Assembly (NCBI GenBank): GCA_032718475.1
Contig: JAUCBJ010001840.1
Location: 1 to 64,000 of the forward strand
DNA length: 64,000 nucleotides
Direction of reading: 5' to 3'
DNA from: Nemertoderma westbladi
Lineage: Eukaryota; Xenacoelomorpha; Nemertodermatida; Nemertodermatidae
This document shows, piece after piece, positions 22,146 through 33,164 of the stretch; within the stretch, counting starts at the first letter, position 1, and every line of letters begins with the position of its first letter. The position numbers were made by a program, and so were the translations under genes. The notes beneath the pieces were generated by a model. That model worked only from the letters and a program-made list of their open reading frames with translations, was not told where the DNA came from and searched no databases.

Positions 22146-23099
22146 AATTATTTTAGAATAATTGAATTTCTGAATATTTTAGGGTTACTTGGTTACTTTA
22201 ACTTACTTTGTTACCGTTATTTAAGCAGCAGTCCAACTGATATTTAGACCTAGTTGTTGTATGGCAGGCCTACTATTTATAAATCGTTTGAGTTGATTTA
22301 TAATAGATATATACCCGTTTAAAAAGGGGTTTTGTCAATATTTGAAATAAATGTTATTATTTCTGGGGAAGTCACTACACAGAAGCTGTGCGCTCTCAGT
22401 GAAGTGCTACCTATGGGACACTAAAACAGATAATTCTAATTTACCTAAGTTACTTAATACTACAATTACTTACGATATGGGTGAGATTAAATCTCTAATT
22501 AAACACAACAAAAATATTACGTACGAAATTTTAGGGTAATTTTACAGGAAGTCTACAAACCAGCCTAACAAAGGGTTAGAATTCTGGTTATTACAACGAA
22601 CAGGGTACTACGGTATTTGAAAATAATAAGTAGTAGTAAATACACTGCGTTGTCCAGATAGGAAAATACCACCGCCTGACGACCTATAACCGTATCGCTA
22701 TAGGTACTACGTTATGTATCACGGAGTGTTCCTACCTAGAAGTTAATTACCGCGGACTACCAGATCCAGCGTGCCTATTAACCACTTTACAACACAAATA
22801 TACTGCCTACGCACTAATTACCTCGGAAAGCACTGTACACTAAACCCTAAATTAGGTACAAGTACTGGTACAACAAATAATCAGTAGTTAAATATACTTG
22901 AACAGTTAAAAGAACCACGGCATCTGCTGGAGTGACCGAAGCACAAAGTCACCAGTCTTTTCCTACGCCAAGCAGCCCGTGTAGTACCGGGGTTAATTTA
23001 ACTATAACGGTATGTGTAACAAGCTCAATTACTGTAGGAATAAACTTGGGGACATGAATGTTGCGAATAATCGCATAAACTCTGAATAATAAATATTAC

Positions 23100-23595
23100 G
23101 CTACCCGTACAGAATACTCAAACAAAAATACAAACCAAACGCTGGCAGACTACCACCAAGCCTAAATAAACTACCGTACGTGTAGATTCCAAAATGGTTA
23201 GTTAGTATGCGTTCTAACACGGTAGTACGACTTATTCTTTAAGAGGGGATTGACCTTACAGCTATGGCTGCCCCAACTTACTAACTGGCACTTTATCAGA
23301 CAAACTCACCACACGCAGCAATCTCTTCAGACCTAATAATAGCTAGACAACAATCCAGCCTACAAAATATCTGAGTAATAACTATTACGGTACCTGAACA
23401 GACTACACAAACAAACACAGGCCAAAACGTTGGCAGAATACTGTCAAGCCTAAATAAACTACAGTATGTGCAGATTCCAAAATGGTTAGTTAGTATGCGT
23501 TCTAACACGGTAGTACGACTTATTCTTTAAGAGGGGATTGACCTTACAGCTATGGCTGCCCCAACTTACTAACTGGCACTCTATCGGACAAACTC
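23100..23595. repeat. Tandem duplication, offset 287 bp
   Basis: The segment with CCAAAATGGTTAGTTAGTAT through CTATGGCTGCCCCAACTTAC is present at about 23189-23286 and again at about 23476-23573 nearly unchanged. The sequence before it (CAAGCCTAAATAAACTAC) is also repeated, with more changes. Confidence 0.85.
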
Positions 23596-23836
23596 TACAC
23601 ACGCCGCAATCTCTCCAAACCCAACAACAATCCGACAACAGTACGGCCTACAATTATCTGAACAATCTGAGCAGACTTACACGTCTTCAGCTCAATGTTA
23701 ACTTACATGTAAATAAAACCGACAGAAATAAGTAAAATCTCAATAAAAAACCAGGGCTGCAGTCCCTGATTAAATACTAAGACCTACCGGTATACAATAA
23801 TCAAAATCGAATAATACTAATGTACTTATACTGGAA

Positions 23837-23966
23837 GTACCGGTTAGGACAGTTGGGCCTACGGACCTACAGAAGTACCGGTTCTGGCAGTTGGACCTAC
23901 GGACCTACAGCAGTACCGGTTCTGGCAGTTGGGCCTACTCACCTACAGAAGTACTGGTTCAGGTTT
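23837..23966. repeat. 38-bp minisatellite, 3.4 copies
   Basis: Units start at 23837, 23875, 23913 and 23951: GTACCGGTTCTGGCAGTTGG plus ACCTACGGACCTACAGAA. Confidence 0.9.
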
Positions 23967-24025
23967 ACCGGTCGACCGGTACTTTCAACTTTATTGCTTA
24001 CTGCAATAAAGACAATAACTGTTAT

Positions 24026-25243
24026 TGTACGCGCTTTTGAAGACCTTTAGCAGTTTAACCTGCCAAAATTTATATGTCTTTTGGTTTATAAATAGACTTT
24101 AGAAGTTGACAAATATTTAATACCAATAAACACAACATTAGCAGAAGCCAGCCTAGTGCGCGTCCATTCACCCGCTGGATATACCCGGGAGACTGGATTC
24201 TGAGGGCTTAGATTATTATTGCAGTGTAAGCTTACTGTATTATTCGATTGATCGTTAATAAATAATTTCTGACTAATATTATTCACTTTCGGGAAATATT
24301 AACAGTTCCTTTAGGACGTGGCGCTCTATCTAGGTAAACAGAGATATGACTTATACTAATCACAACGGTAAGTCGGTAAGGCTTATGATTCACGTATGAG
24401 GCGCATTCTTTAGGAAATGCTTAGTTATCAGTCACAATCAGGCACACTACCGGTAACACACAATACTGCTCACTAATTTGCCGACCGTCAATGAATTTTA
24501 TCATATATAAAGAGAACAGCAACGGACTCATGTAGTGCTTATCAAATAGCATTAAACTCACTACAAACCACGATAATATAAGTCGCAATCGCTATATATA
24601 ACCCGTCTCTCTAACCTGTAGTGTATCAAGAAAATTGGGAAATTTGGGTTCTTTATATATGTTCTCCAAATAATATTCAACCAAAACACAACAGTAAACA
24701 TTAAGACGGTATGTTAAGTTATGATATGAACTGATAACAGTTATACGCTCTATAATCTTAAGCCTACTAATGTTTCTTCTAAAGTCTGAAACGAATTGAC
24801 TCTAGAGCCGGTGTTCCTGGCCTAGATAGAAACAACACAACAGTATCACAAAAAACAGTAAGACTGAACACTCCTAGTATGATCGGCCGAATATCTCCAC
24901 ATCGACAGAAAAAATCGCTCTGATTGGCTTAAGCTAAACAAAGAACCATGCGTCCAATGGCTGTTTCCATGCCAGCAACCAGCTGCTAGATGTCGTAATC
25001 TGAATCATCAAGGCCAAGCCGTGTAAAGGTATTTGGTGCATTGCGGGTTTTTTGCCTTACCATGTCCGCCAAAGCACGTATATAGAAGAATGACTTTTAT
25101 GTCCGTTAAAACACCTATAACGGTACCTTGCGGGCGAGGGGAATATATATACAGTTAGAGAGCCTTTTAGAGTATTCCAGCGCCTGGGGGGAAACTGGAT
25201 TGCGAAGCAAAGGGGCCAGTTATATCCCACAGAAGCTTTTACA
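24026..25243 (-). repeat. LTR of element 1 (5' LTR in coding sense)
   Basis: 1,218 bp, same ends as 13178-14410. Transcription toward Gag would start in this copy. It ends directly against the poly-G end of the MITE at 25241-25467; the three bases ACA belong to both ends. Confidence 0.9.
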
Positions 25244-25467
25244 GGGGGGGGGGGGACTGGATGCAATAAAAATGCATCCCTATCCAGGGGAAATGCTGCT
25301 TACGAGCAAAAATCAAACTGTAACCTGTTCTATTGTGTTTAGTTTATTGTTTTGGTTAAAATAACGTCCCACTGTAACCTGCTCCTTTCCCTAAATTGAG
25401 AATTTCACATTGAGGCGGGATATTAATTCGCCAAGGCGGGCTTTGCATCCAGTCCCCCCCCCCCTGT
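25241..25467. mobile_element. MITE-like element with poly-G ends, copy 2
   Basis: ACA plus a run of G, then ACTGGATGCAA at the left; TTTGCATCCAGT, a run of C and TGT at the right. The interior matches 891-1144 along its length. Inverted ends of about 25 bp can be read here more cleanly than in copy 1. Confidence 0.75.
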
Positions 25468-25660
25468 CTCAAATCATAAGATCTTATGGAATCCCATAAG
25501 TAATTGTCGCTGGCATTGGATTGTTATATTGTGACACAGAAGCTCAGGTACTACTCCCACCAAATGATGAAACTGAGTTCTTCACAATCCTAACTGTGGT
25601 AGTGCAAGGTGACACTTTGGCGCCAGTACTATTCCTAATTAAATATACAATGTAAATACG
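25468..25660 (+). pseudogene. LINE reverse transcriptase scrap
   Basis: One frame reads IIRSYGIP, a stop, then IVAGIGLLYCDTEAQVLL, DETEFFTILTVVVQGDTLAP and VLFLI. This is the palm segment that in the LINE at 28386-30434 reads LYGIPDEIIAAI, DGDTEPFEVLWGVLQGDTLAP. It is only about 60 codons long and separate from the larger LINE, so it is an independent relic. Confidence 0.7.
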
Positions 25661-25670
25661 ACAATATGAT

Positions 25671-25805
25671 AATGCTCTCCATAGCGAAAAATATCAACCG
25701 GCCCTATTGGGGCTCGAACCAGGTACCTAGGTTTCAAACTTGTGGTTATCATCAGCCGGGTGAGTGTACTGAGCTACCAGACCGGATGAATATTTCGCTG
25801 TGGAG
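25671..25805 (-). repeat. tRNA-like sequence inside an inverted repeat
   Basis: On the minus strand TGGTAGCTCAGT (25768-25779) fits an RNA polymerase III A box, and GGTTCGAGCCC (25710-25720) fits a B box, with tRNA-like spacing. Both sides carry a roughly 23-bp imperfect inverted repeat (TCCATAGCGAAAAATAT on the left, ATATTTCGCTGTGGA on the right, each meeting CCGG), so the whole block can fold into one hairpin. The stems do not fold like a normal tRNA, so I call it a tRNA-derived SINE head or a tRNA relic, not a tRNA gene. Confidence 0.55.
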
Positions 25806-26929
25806 TGGGAGATCATATTTAGGCCAACTAATCACTCAAAGGAAAGTACAAGTTCGTTCCAACGAACTTGTAAACTCAAAGGAAAGTGAGTTAAGTCTGG
25901 CGCATCTTTTGACACTATAATTAATTAAATTCATGTTGAAGAACATTGATAAAAATGCTGTTCACAATTGTAAGCCTTGATTCAAATGTTTCTAGCCCAA
26001 CAATTATTTCGTGCACCAACCCAACCCTACAGTATTATTGTAATAAAATTTGCATTAAGATCGCATTATAATGTTAACTTACATATGACCAACAGCCATC
26101 GGAGAGGATAAATTCCAGGTAATTTTGTTGGGTTGTACGTGGGACCAATCGAATGCATGTATGTTTAGCGAACCAATTTCTGGCTAACTTAACGGCGAAC
26201 ATAAGATCTGCGTCGTGGGATCCGTAGGTAAATGGTACAACCCAATTCTGGAATAATGTATTAAATAAATGAGGAACAATTCTAGAAAGAATCTTAAATT
26301 TACTACAAAAATTAATCTACGTAATTAACCGCTCAGTCCATGAAAATTAATGTTTTGTTAATTAAATATACAGCACATATTAATTTCCAGCCTTTTAAAT
26401 AAAATAACATTTAATTTACCGCTGCTGGCTGTAACATTGAGTATTCATTCACATGAATTATTTATCAATATCAGAAATGGTTTTTATACATCACTCGAAA
26501 TCTACAACAGTAGGCCTAGTTGGAATTTTAGCATTTTATATTTATTTAGTAGATTCAGTATTATTTGTACTATTCAATTTGGTCGGATGTTCACAAAAGT
26601 GTGAGCTTGACAATATTACTTATACTATTATAGGCCTACGTTTAAAACCTATAATAAGATTGTTCATATCGGCGTTGGTTCTATTTCAATGCACTGTTAT
26701 CCTACAGTACAGTGTGCTGGACAGTATTAAAATGTTGTTTTGGTTTATCAGGTTTTGTCAGGTCAGGTATTCTAGGTCATTGATCAAGAAAACTTGCCAC
26801 CTCCATGCAGCATAAAGGAGGTGCCACCTATAGCTGCATAGACCCTCTTACTAGGGCAAATCTTGTCCTGTAACTAGGACCCCCTTCGTTCTGGGATAAG
26901 GACGCCCTTGGTCCTGGATTAAGGACCCA
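25806..26929. other. Non-coding stretch
   Basis: A 120-codon frame at 26453-26815 is hydrophobic and AT-driven and shows no family features. There is a 12-bp palindromic join near 25850-25870 (AAGTTCGTTCCAACGAACTT). Nothing else is supported. Confidence 0.4.
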
Positions 26930-27270
26930 TTTAATTGGCTGCAGGGGTATATGGCCTGGCCAGGCAGATTGTGATCTACCAATGGCTGGTCAGGAGTAAA
27001 GTGTTCTCATGTTCACTCTGAGTGCACTTCACTGCGACCTGCACCTGGCAGCAGGGGTACAGGGCATGACCCAGCAGATGAGCTGCACAGCCAATGGTGG
27101 GTCATGTGCGCCAGGGTAGATATGGGTGATGGGCCTCATATCTGACTCCACTGCGACACCCACCCTGTGGAATGGCAAACCAGGGTGTGGTATTTGCCCC
27201 GAGAGCTGACTCGGCGAAAAAGCACCACCCAACCCCCACTATGGATTACATTAGTAATGCGGAGGTCCAG

Positions 27271-28018
27271 CCACTAGAGGCCAGTGGAATGACTGGACAC
27301 AATTGACCTCACAGGGTCAGTTATCTCCTGACCGGCTGCCTGTCTCACCCCCTACTGGAGAGAGAGCGGCCAACGATTCTTTGAGTCCCTTTCCTGATGA
27401 CCTTTCTGGCCCAAACCCTGGGTCATCAGGGAGGGATTGTGAGGGGGAGAGGGATTCTGGAGTTGGAGGCTACTCTCATGTTCCACCCCTGAAACTTGGA
27501 AACTTTTTCATTCGCTTTTGGTAAGAATAAAATATTAGAGACGGGCCTAGCGGCCCGTGAAGCAAGTCGTAGGAGATAGTAAGAGTCTAGTAAAAGCTTT
27601 TTGTTCTGTCTGATAATAAATTAGTGTGAGGGTAGTCCTGGGGGTGTACGATAAATTTTCTAGACAACTTCAAACTATAATTATTATGTTGTAATCATCT
27701 AATGAATTAAAAAAGCTGTTGTGATTATAGAAGAGAGAGAGCGGTTAGCGGAATTATTATTTTGTTCTATCGGATAGAGTAGTCAGTCAGTCAGGCCATT
27801 AGAGGCCAGTGGAATTACCGGACACAATTGGCCTCACAGGCATCTGTTATATCCTGAATGGCTGCCTGTCTCACCCCCTACTGGAGTGAGAGCAGTCAAC
27901 ATTTATGTGAGTCCCTTTCCTGATGACCTTTCTGGCCCAAACCCTGGGTCACCATGAAGGCCAGATTGTGAGGGGAAGAGGGAATCCGGAGTTGGAGGCT
28001 ACTGTCATGTTCCACCCC
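27271..28018. repeat. Direct duplication in the LINE 5' region, offset 524 bp
   Basis: CCA.TAGAGGCCAGTGGAAT through GTTGGAGGCTACT.TCATGT occurs at 27271-27488 and 27795-28018 with scattered changes. The following GAAGCAAGTC... piece is also repeated (27558 and 28049). This looks like promoter-monomer style duplication in a LINE 5' region. Confidence 0.75.
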
Positions 28019-28073
28019 GACCAACTACTGTAAGCCATTGGTGAATCTGAAGCAAGTCACTAGATTAGTCTCA

Positions 28074-28385
28074 GTTAAAACCCTAACACTCGGGTGCCCA
28101 ATGCGACAAGGTGAGCTGACTGCCTTGGTAGATAAGCTTTCTCTTAGCGCATGGGTATTCAAGAGCACCGAATGCAGACAGGACAGACTGGTGAGGTTCT
28201 GATTAAGGAAATGGTGGGCGGTTGGCGACTCGCCCTCGCATCAGCAGATGATAGTGGCAATGGTGGTATTGGTCTATTGATGAATCCAACTGCACATGGA
28301 GCATTGGACAAAATAGACCAAATCTATAACCGCATCATCCGTTGCCACTTCTCATTCTGGAAGACTGGCTAAGAAGTTTCCTAAG
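28074..28385 (+). pseudogene. Endonuclease N-terminal part of the LINE, frameshifted
   Basis: Two frames cover the start of the APE nuclease. The first gives MRQGELTALVDKLSLSAW (about 28105-28150); the second, at 28151-28372, opens with GIQEHRM, the nuclease motif with the metal-binding Glu, and goes on to GGWRLALASA. A further frame change at about 28372 joins the main frame. Confidence 0.7.
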
Positions 28386-30434
28386 GTGGTTCTGATTGTG
28401 TGCTACTCTCCAACTAGTGTTGCCCTTGTAGAGGAGGTTGAAAATTTCTACCACAATCTACAAGCAGCTACTGATGGAGTGGATGAGCATGCACTCTTAA
28501 CATTCCTGGGAGACTTTAATGCAAGTCTGCATCAATCACCTACATCGCCCTGGGTTTATAGCGTTAGTGTTAACCGAAATTCCGTCCATCTTCAGAATTG
28601 TATCTCTGGAAATGGATTGTTTTCGGCTGGAACCCAGTTCAAGAAGGGAACAGGAAAGCAATGGACTCATAGTGGACCCAGTGGTCACAAGTCCCAGATA
28701 GACCATATTCTGTTTTGTAGGAAATACAGGAGCTCCATACAAGACTGTATTGCATTTACACTTCGACCCTTCTCCAGTGATGACCGCCTTATTGTGGCCA
28801 AGGTAAGACTTAGTCTGCGTGCTAGCAGAACAACGAAATCTGCCTTGCCGCGGCATGACTGGTCCTCTCTGTTGCAACAGCCAAGTGTGAGATCCAGCTT
28901 CACACTACAGCTGAGCAACAGGTATGAGGTTCTTGCCTCTGAGGCGGCAGATCACTGTGAGGGCTATACTGCCTTCACAGAGGCAGTTAAGTTAGCAGAA
29001 ACAGTTCCTGTATACCCTCGAAACAGGAAACGGGCCCCCTGGACTGACGACAAAATTCAGAAGTGCCGAAATGACGTCTACAAGGCGCAGAAAGAGTCCC
29101 GACTCAAACAGACTACAGCGGCCAAGAATGCAGTTAAGGCTGCATCTAGGTACCTGAACAGGCAGTACTCTGTTAATTTACAGGAGCTATTAAACCAACA
29201 GGTTGATGCCATCAATAATGCTGACGAAAGCAGGCAATCATCCCAGGCATGGAGATCGATCAACTTGCTTGCTGGTCGAAAAAGCCAACCAACCACCAAG
29301 GTTAAGGCTGAATCACCAGCCGATCGCCTCAATGGTTGGAAAGCCCACTTTGAAAAGCTCCTCAATAATGACAGGGTATTGCCTGATAACTTTATAGAAG
29401 TAAAAGTGTCTGAGTCAGTACTCCCAGATATTCCCATTGGTGATATCTCCTTTGCAGAAGTGAAGGCTGCTGCAAAGAGCATTAAGACCAATCGTGCCAG
29501 TGGAGTAGATGGTCTTCCCCCTGAGGTCTTTAAAATACCTGAGTGTTTAAAGCTCATCTATCCCATCATAGTAGACATGTACCGAACAACAAGAGTCCCA
29601 CAAGAAATGAAAACAAATAAGTTGGTGCCAGTTCCCAAGAAGGGCAACCTAACACTCTATGGTTCTTTTCGGGGAATCCAATTGATCTCGATTGCTGCAA
29701 AGCTATACAATAGAATTCTATTAAATCGCATCAGGGATCCCATTGAGAGACTGCTCCGTAGAAATCAGAATGGGTTCCGTAAAGGTCGTGGGACCATGGA
29801 GCCCATTTTGGCACTTAGAAGGATAATTGAAGAGTTATCAAAAAAGAAAGACAGGCATCTGGCTGTTATCTTAGTTGACTTCTTCAAGGCCTTTGATTCA
29901 GTCTCTCGCTCACGTATGTTCAGCATACTTTCATTATATGGGATTCCTGATGAAATTATTGCAGCAATCAGATCAGTATACGATGGTTCGACAACATTTG
30001 TGTCTACTGTTGACGGTGACACAGAACCATTTGAAGTGTTATGGGGCGTCCTCCAGGGAGACACACTTGCACCATTCTTGTTCATAATTGTTGTTGACTA
30101 TGTTCTACGCATGTCCTTAGATCATCATAATGATGATGGGGTGATGATAACTCCACCTACTGACTCCAGAAGTCGAGGAAATCCTGCCAAGTACCTAACT
30201 GATCTAGACTTTGCTGATAACTTAGGAGTACTCTCAGAATCACTAGAGGGAGCCCAACGGCTCCTCAGCTCATTAGAACATGCTGCTTCTAGTGTTGGTC
30301 TTTTTATTAACTCCAGAAAGTCCAAAATTTTGACAGTTAACTTTGAAAGTCCTCAGCAAGTCTCTGATCAGAGAAGCATAAGCTCAAAAGATGGTATGCT
30401 TGAGCATGTGGATGACTTCTGTTACCTGGGATAA
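28386..30434 (+). pseudogene. LINE endonuclease-reverse transcriptase, main open frame
   Basis: 682 codons. The C-terminal half of the APE nuclease: GDFNA at 42-46, IDHIL at 105-109, SDDRL at 131-135. A linker follows with the basic patch PRNRKRAPW near 211. The reverse transcriptase runs from about 350: KLVPVPKKG at 412, QNGFRKGRGT at 461, VDFFKAFDSVSR at 497 (first catalytic Asp), GVLQGDTLAPFLF at 554. The catalytic FADD/YADD box reads FADN at 609-612, so one metal-binding Asp is lost. The frame ends at TAA (30432-30434) after CYLG; the same frame then continues with LINE-like protein. Confidence 0.85.
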
Positions 30435-31012
30435 TGGATCCGGAAGTCAGGTGAGGACCTTCGAATACGTAAGGGAAAGGCATGGGCAGCCTTGAATAGG
30501 CTTTCCAGGATTTGGAAGTCACCGAAGTCACATAGAAATAATAGGAAACGATTATTAAGGTAAGGTAAGGTCCGATTATTTAGAGCAGCAGTAGTTCCAG
30601 TACTCCTCTATGGGAGTCCATGCTGGGCTCTAACTGCTGAGGACACCAAATCTCTGGATGGCACATTCACAAGAATGCTACGCCGGGTTCATTTTGTCAA
30701 GTACAATGCACACATCTCCAACCAGACACTATATAACATTGGAGGTGTCTCATTGGTTCCCCCAAGTTTGACACTGGAACAAAATCGCCTCCGCTTTGCA
30801 GGACATTGCTTTCGCCGCGAGGACCAGCCAGTGCATAATCTTGTACTTTGGCAGCCTCATGGAGTGAATAAGCATGGTGGACAGCCCATGACTTTCTTGA
30901 GACGCATCTTAAAGGACACTGGTCTTGAAGATGCAGATGATCAAGCAAATGTCATGGGTGATAGGGAGTTGTGCCGGTGCAATTTTGTCGATAAGCCGGC
31001 ACAGCATTCTTA
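30435..31012 (+). pseudogene. LINE C-terminal domain after two stops
   Basis: Same frame as the main ORF after the TAA at 30432: WIRKSGEDLRIR, then AALNRLSRIWKS, with a further TAA at 30561-30563 inside a locally repeated GGTAAGGTAAGGT. It continues with VVPVLLYGSPCWAL, RMLRRVHFVKY, LRFAGHCFRRED and HGGQPMTFLRRILKDTG, which are the conserved tail motifs of such LINE proteins. Confidence 0.8.
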
Positions 31013-31047
31013 AAAATGCAGCTGCAATGCAGCATGCCGATCCTAGT

Positions 31048-31596
31048 TGGTTTATTAGTGGCGGATCAGAACCTAAGCCTGTGCGTTTCGTCGAATTATC
31101 AACGTTCGTTTCGTTGATAACAATAACAACAAATTTGTAAATTATAATTATATTTACACGAAATTGTAAAAAAAACTGACCCCACTTTCATCTTTGTAAA
31201 CCATCCAACGACCATTCAAGTAGCTGCTGGTCCCTCGATTATTAATGAGCTCGGTAATAATTTTTTTGGTTTCTGGTGTCAGTTTTATATCGCCCTATAA
31301 TATAAGAGATAATATTATCAGTGCTTACCTGTTTGGCTACCAACTATACAGGAAATGTTGAATTATTGTTGAATATTATAGTCGAATTAATTCTGTACGT
31401 ACTACTTGCATGCAGGGCACACTTTACATTTACCATGTATACTGTAGGAATTGTTCAATATATCTTAATCTTATCTTATCTTATCAAATATCAATCATTT
31501 GCTACGAACTTTGGTATGATGATAGTTAGACAACTTGTCATACTGCTGACAGAGCCGGATTTTTTAATTTCTGATCTATTTCGATATAAAAAGACC
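31048..31596. other. Non-coding stretch
   Basis: AT-rich, between the LINE 3' end and the piggyBac-like element. No gene recognised. Confidence 0.4.
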
Positions 31597-33164
31597 TTAA
31601 CCCTATTAGTACCGGGCTATAAAATGTTGTACAAATACCGGGGGGGGTCATATTGACCCCCCCCCCCCCTCTAAAATCTACAAATATTTACGAAAACGTC
31701 TGATTTTTTGTTTGTACGTAGGTATCACTAGTCTGGCTCCGACCGAAAAAAAAATTTTCGAAAAAATGTACTGGGGTGGTTATATTGCAGCACCAAAATT
31801 ACAAGTAGTGCTCAATTTTCACAAAATTTGAAAGTTACATTTTCGGCTAATTATTTTTCAATACAGGTTTTCTGGGGTGCAAAATACATTGGAAAATATT
31901 TAAAAATGATATAATTACTATAAATGGCAGTTTAATCATCTCTGCGTAGGAAAAAAATGAAAAAAACAAGTAACCAGCACTTTTCAGTTAGAACACAAAA
32001 TTTTTAATTCACTTATACGATGCTATAAATTCACATTTTCAGGTTTTCGAGGGCGCTGATTCTAATGGAATACATTTCTAATATACCAGATCATTGCGTC
32101 TTGCGATTTTTTAGCGTAATTTGGCAAATTTTGGTGCTAGCACCAAATTTCGTACCCATCACCAAAAAGTACAAGTTTGCGATGTCCAGTGCTGTTTTTA
32201 TTGATTACATCGGATTCAGGACCCTCATAAACCCGTATAACGCAAGAAACAAGGTGATACTATCTACTTATCAATTTGCATATTTTCCAAAATTTGGTCC
32301 TGGCACAACAATTTTCACCCACCGGCGAAAAATACAAGTTTGAGAACTCTTATGAAATTTTTACTGATTCCATTGAATTCAGAACCATCACAAACCCGTA
32401 TAACGCAAGAAACAAGGTGACACAATCAATTGATATGTTTGATGGTTTTCAAAATTTGGTGCTATCACCACATTTTGCACCCACATCCGAAAAATACAAG
32501 TTTGAGATGTCTAGTTCGATAATTATATTTTCCATTGAATTCAGAACAGCCATAAACCTCTAAAACGCAAGAAATAAATTGTCACAAGCAATTTTATCTA
32601 TTGAATGGATTTTCAAAATTTCGTGCTAGCACCAAAATTTGCACACAGCAACGAAAAATACAAGTTTGATACGCTTGGTGCAACTCGTATATATTTCATC
32701 GTATCCAGAACCCCAAAAAACTCCAATTGCGTAAAAACAAGTTTCAAACAATTAATTTACTAAATTTACTTATTTCAAAATTTGGTGCTGGCACCAAAAT
32801 TTGGCACCCACCGAAAAAAACAAGTTTGAAATTTCTAAATCAATTTATATGAATTCCATCCAATTTCTAACACCAAAAAACCGGTGTAAATCAAAAATAG
32901 AGATGTTACAATTCATATTTAATGAAATGTAATTTTCAAAAAACGACTCAAAAAAAGTGCCAAAAGTAGGGTTAAAAAATGGTGCTATAACTCGAAAAGT
33001 ACCCAATATTTTTGAAAACGGTTTTCACTACTAGGACGACAATAGAGTTTTAGGAAAAGTCATAAAATTTCAGATTCCCAACTACTTTTGTTTCAGAATT
33101 ATAATAAAAAAACCACGGGGGGGGGGGTCATATTGCCCCCCCCCCCCGGGTTTAATAGGGTTAA
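31597..33164. mobile_element. piggyBac-like non-autonomous element, complete copy
   Basis: TTAA at 31597-31600 and 33161-33164 flank a 1,560-bp unit. The left end is CCCTATTAGTACCGGG and the right end is the reverse complement of CCCTATTAAACCCGGG. TTAA duplication plus CCC-starting ends is the hallmark of piggyBac elements. Just inside each end lies a poly-G/poly-C palindrome around TCATATTG. The centre is five units of a tandem repeat of about 162 bp. No transposase is encoded; short frames (32065-32563) read through the repeat. Confidence 0.85.
32125..32900. repeat. 162-bp tandem repeat with palindromic core, about 5 units
   Basis: The core TTTGGTGCTAGCACCAAA (or a near match) occurs at about 32132, 32291, 32455, 32617 and 32780; each is followed by GAAAAATACAAGTTTG and then by TCCAT...TTCAGAAC. 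The same order is seen in the partial copy at about 12700, 12863 and 13026. Confidence 0.85.

Larger units (their letters stand above)
21764..24025. other. 5' leader of LTR element 1
   Basis: 2.26 kb between the 5' LTR and the Gag start, with several kinds of tandem repeats listed separately and no coding frame. Directly inside the LTR the minus strand reads ATAACAGTTATTGTC, which lacks the TGG start of an ordinary tRNA primer site. Confidence 0.55.
13178..25243 (-). mobile_element. LTR element 1: BEL/Pao derivative lacking RT and integrase
   Basis: Direct repeats of about 1.2 kb (13178-14410 and 24026-25243) start TGTACGCGC and end TTTTACA on the plus strand, so each has TG...CA ends. They enclose 9.6 kb whose genes read on the minus strand. 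From its own 5' side: LTR, a 2.2-kb leader with tandem repeats, a Gag-protease frame (21763-17570), a spacer, a broken accessory gene (15939-14489), a purine tract and the second LTR. Total 12,066 bp. The two LTRs differ by a few percent with small indels, so it is not brand new. No matching target duplication exists at the outer edges. Polymerase and integrase are absent, so movement would need proteins from a relative. Confidence 0.88.
26930..31047 (+). mobile_element. Non-LTR retrotransposon (APE endonuclease type), inactive
   Basis: A 5' untranslated part with an internal duplication (27271-27488 and 27795-28018), an endonuclease-reverse transcriptase gene at about 28074-31012, and a 3' end that recurs as fragments at 4766, 11900 and 12153. 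The 3' end here reads GCCGATCCTAG. The 5' edge is a guess from where GC-richer sequence begins. Endonuclease, polymerase and C-terminal Cys/His region are in the order usual for LINEs with APE-type nucleases. I cannot settle the clade. It carries frameshifts, two in-frame stops and a changed catalytic residue, so it is dead. Confidence 0.8.

Noticed and set aside
26453-26815. 120-codon hydrophobic frame
   Set aside because: AT-driven composition, no family, no splice or promoter context; likely chance.
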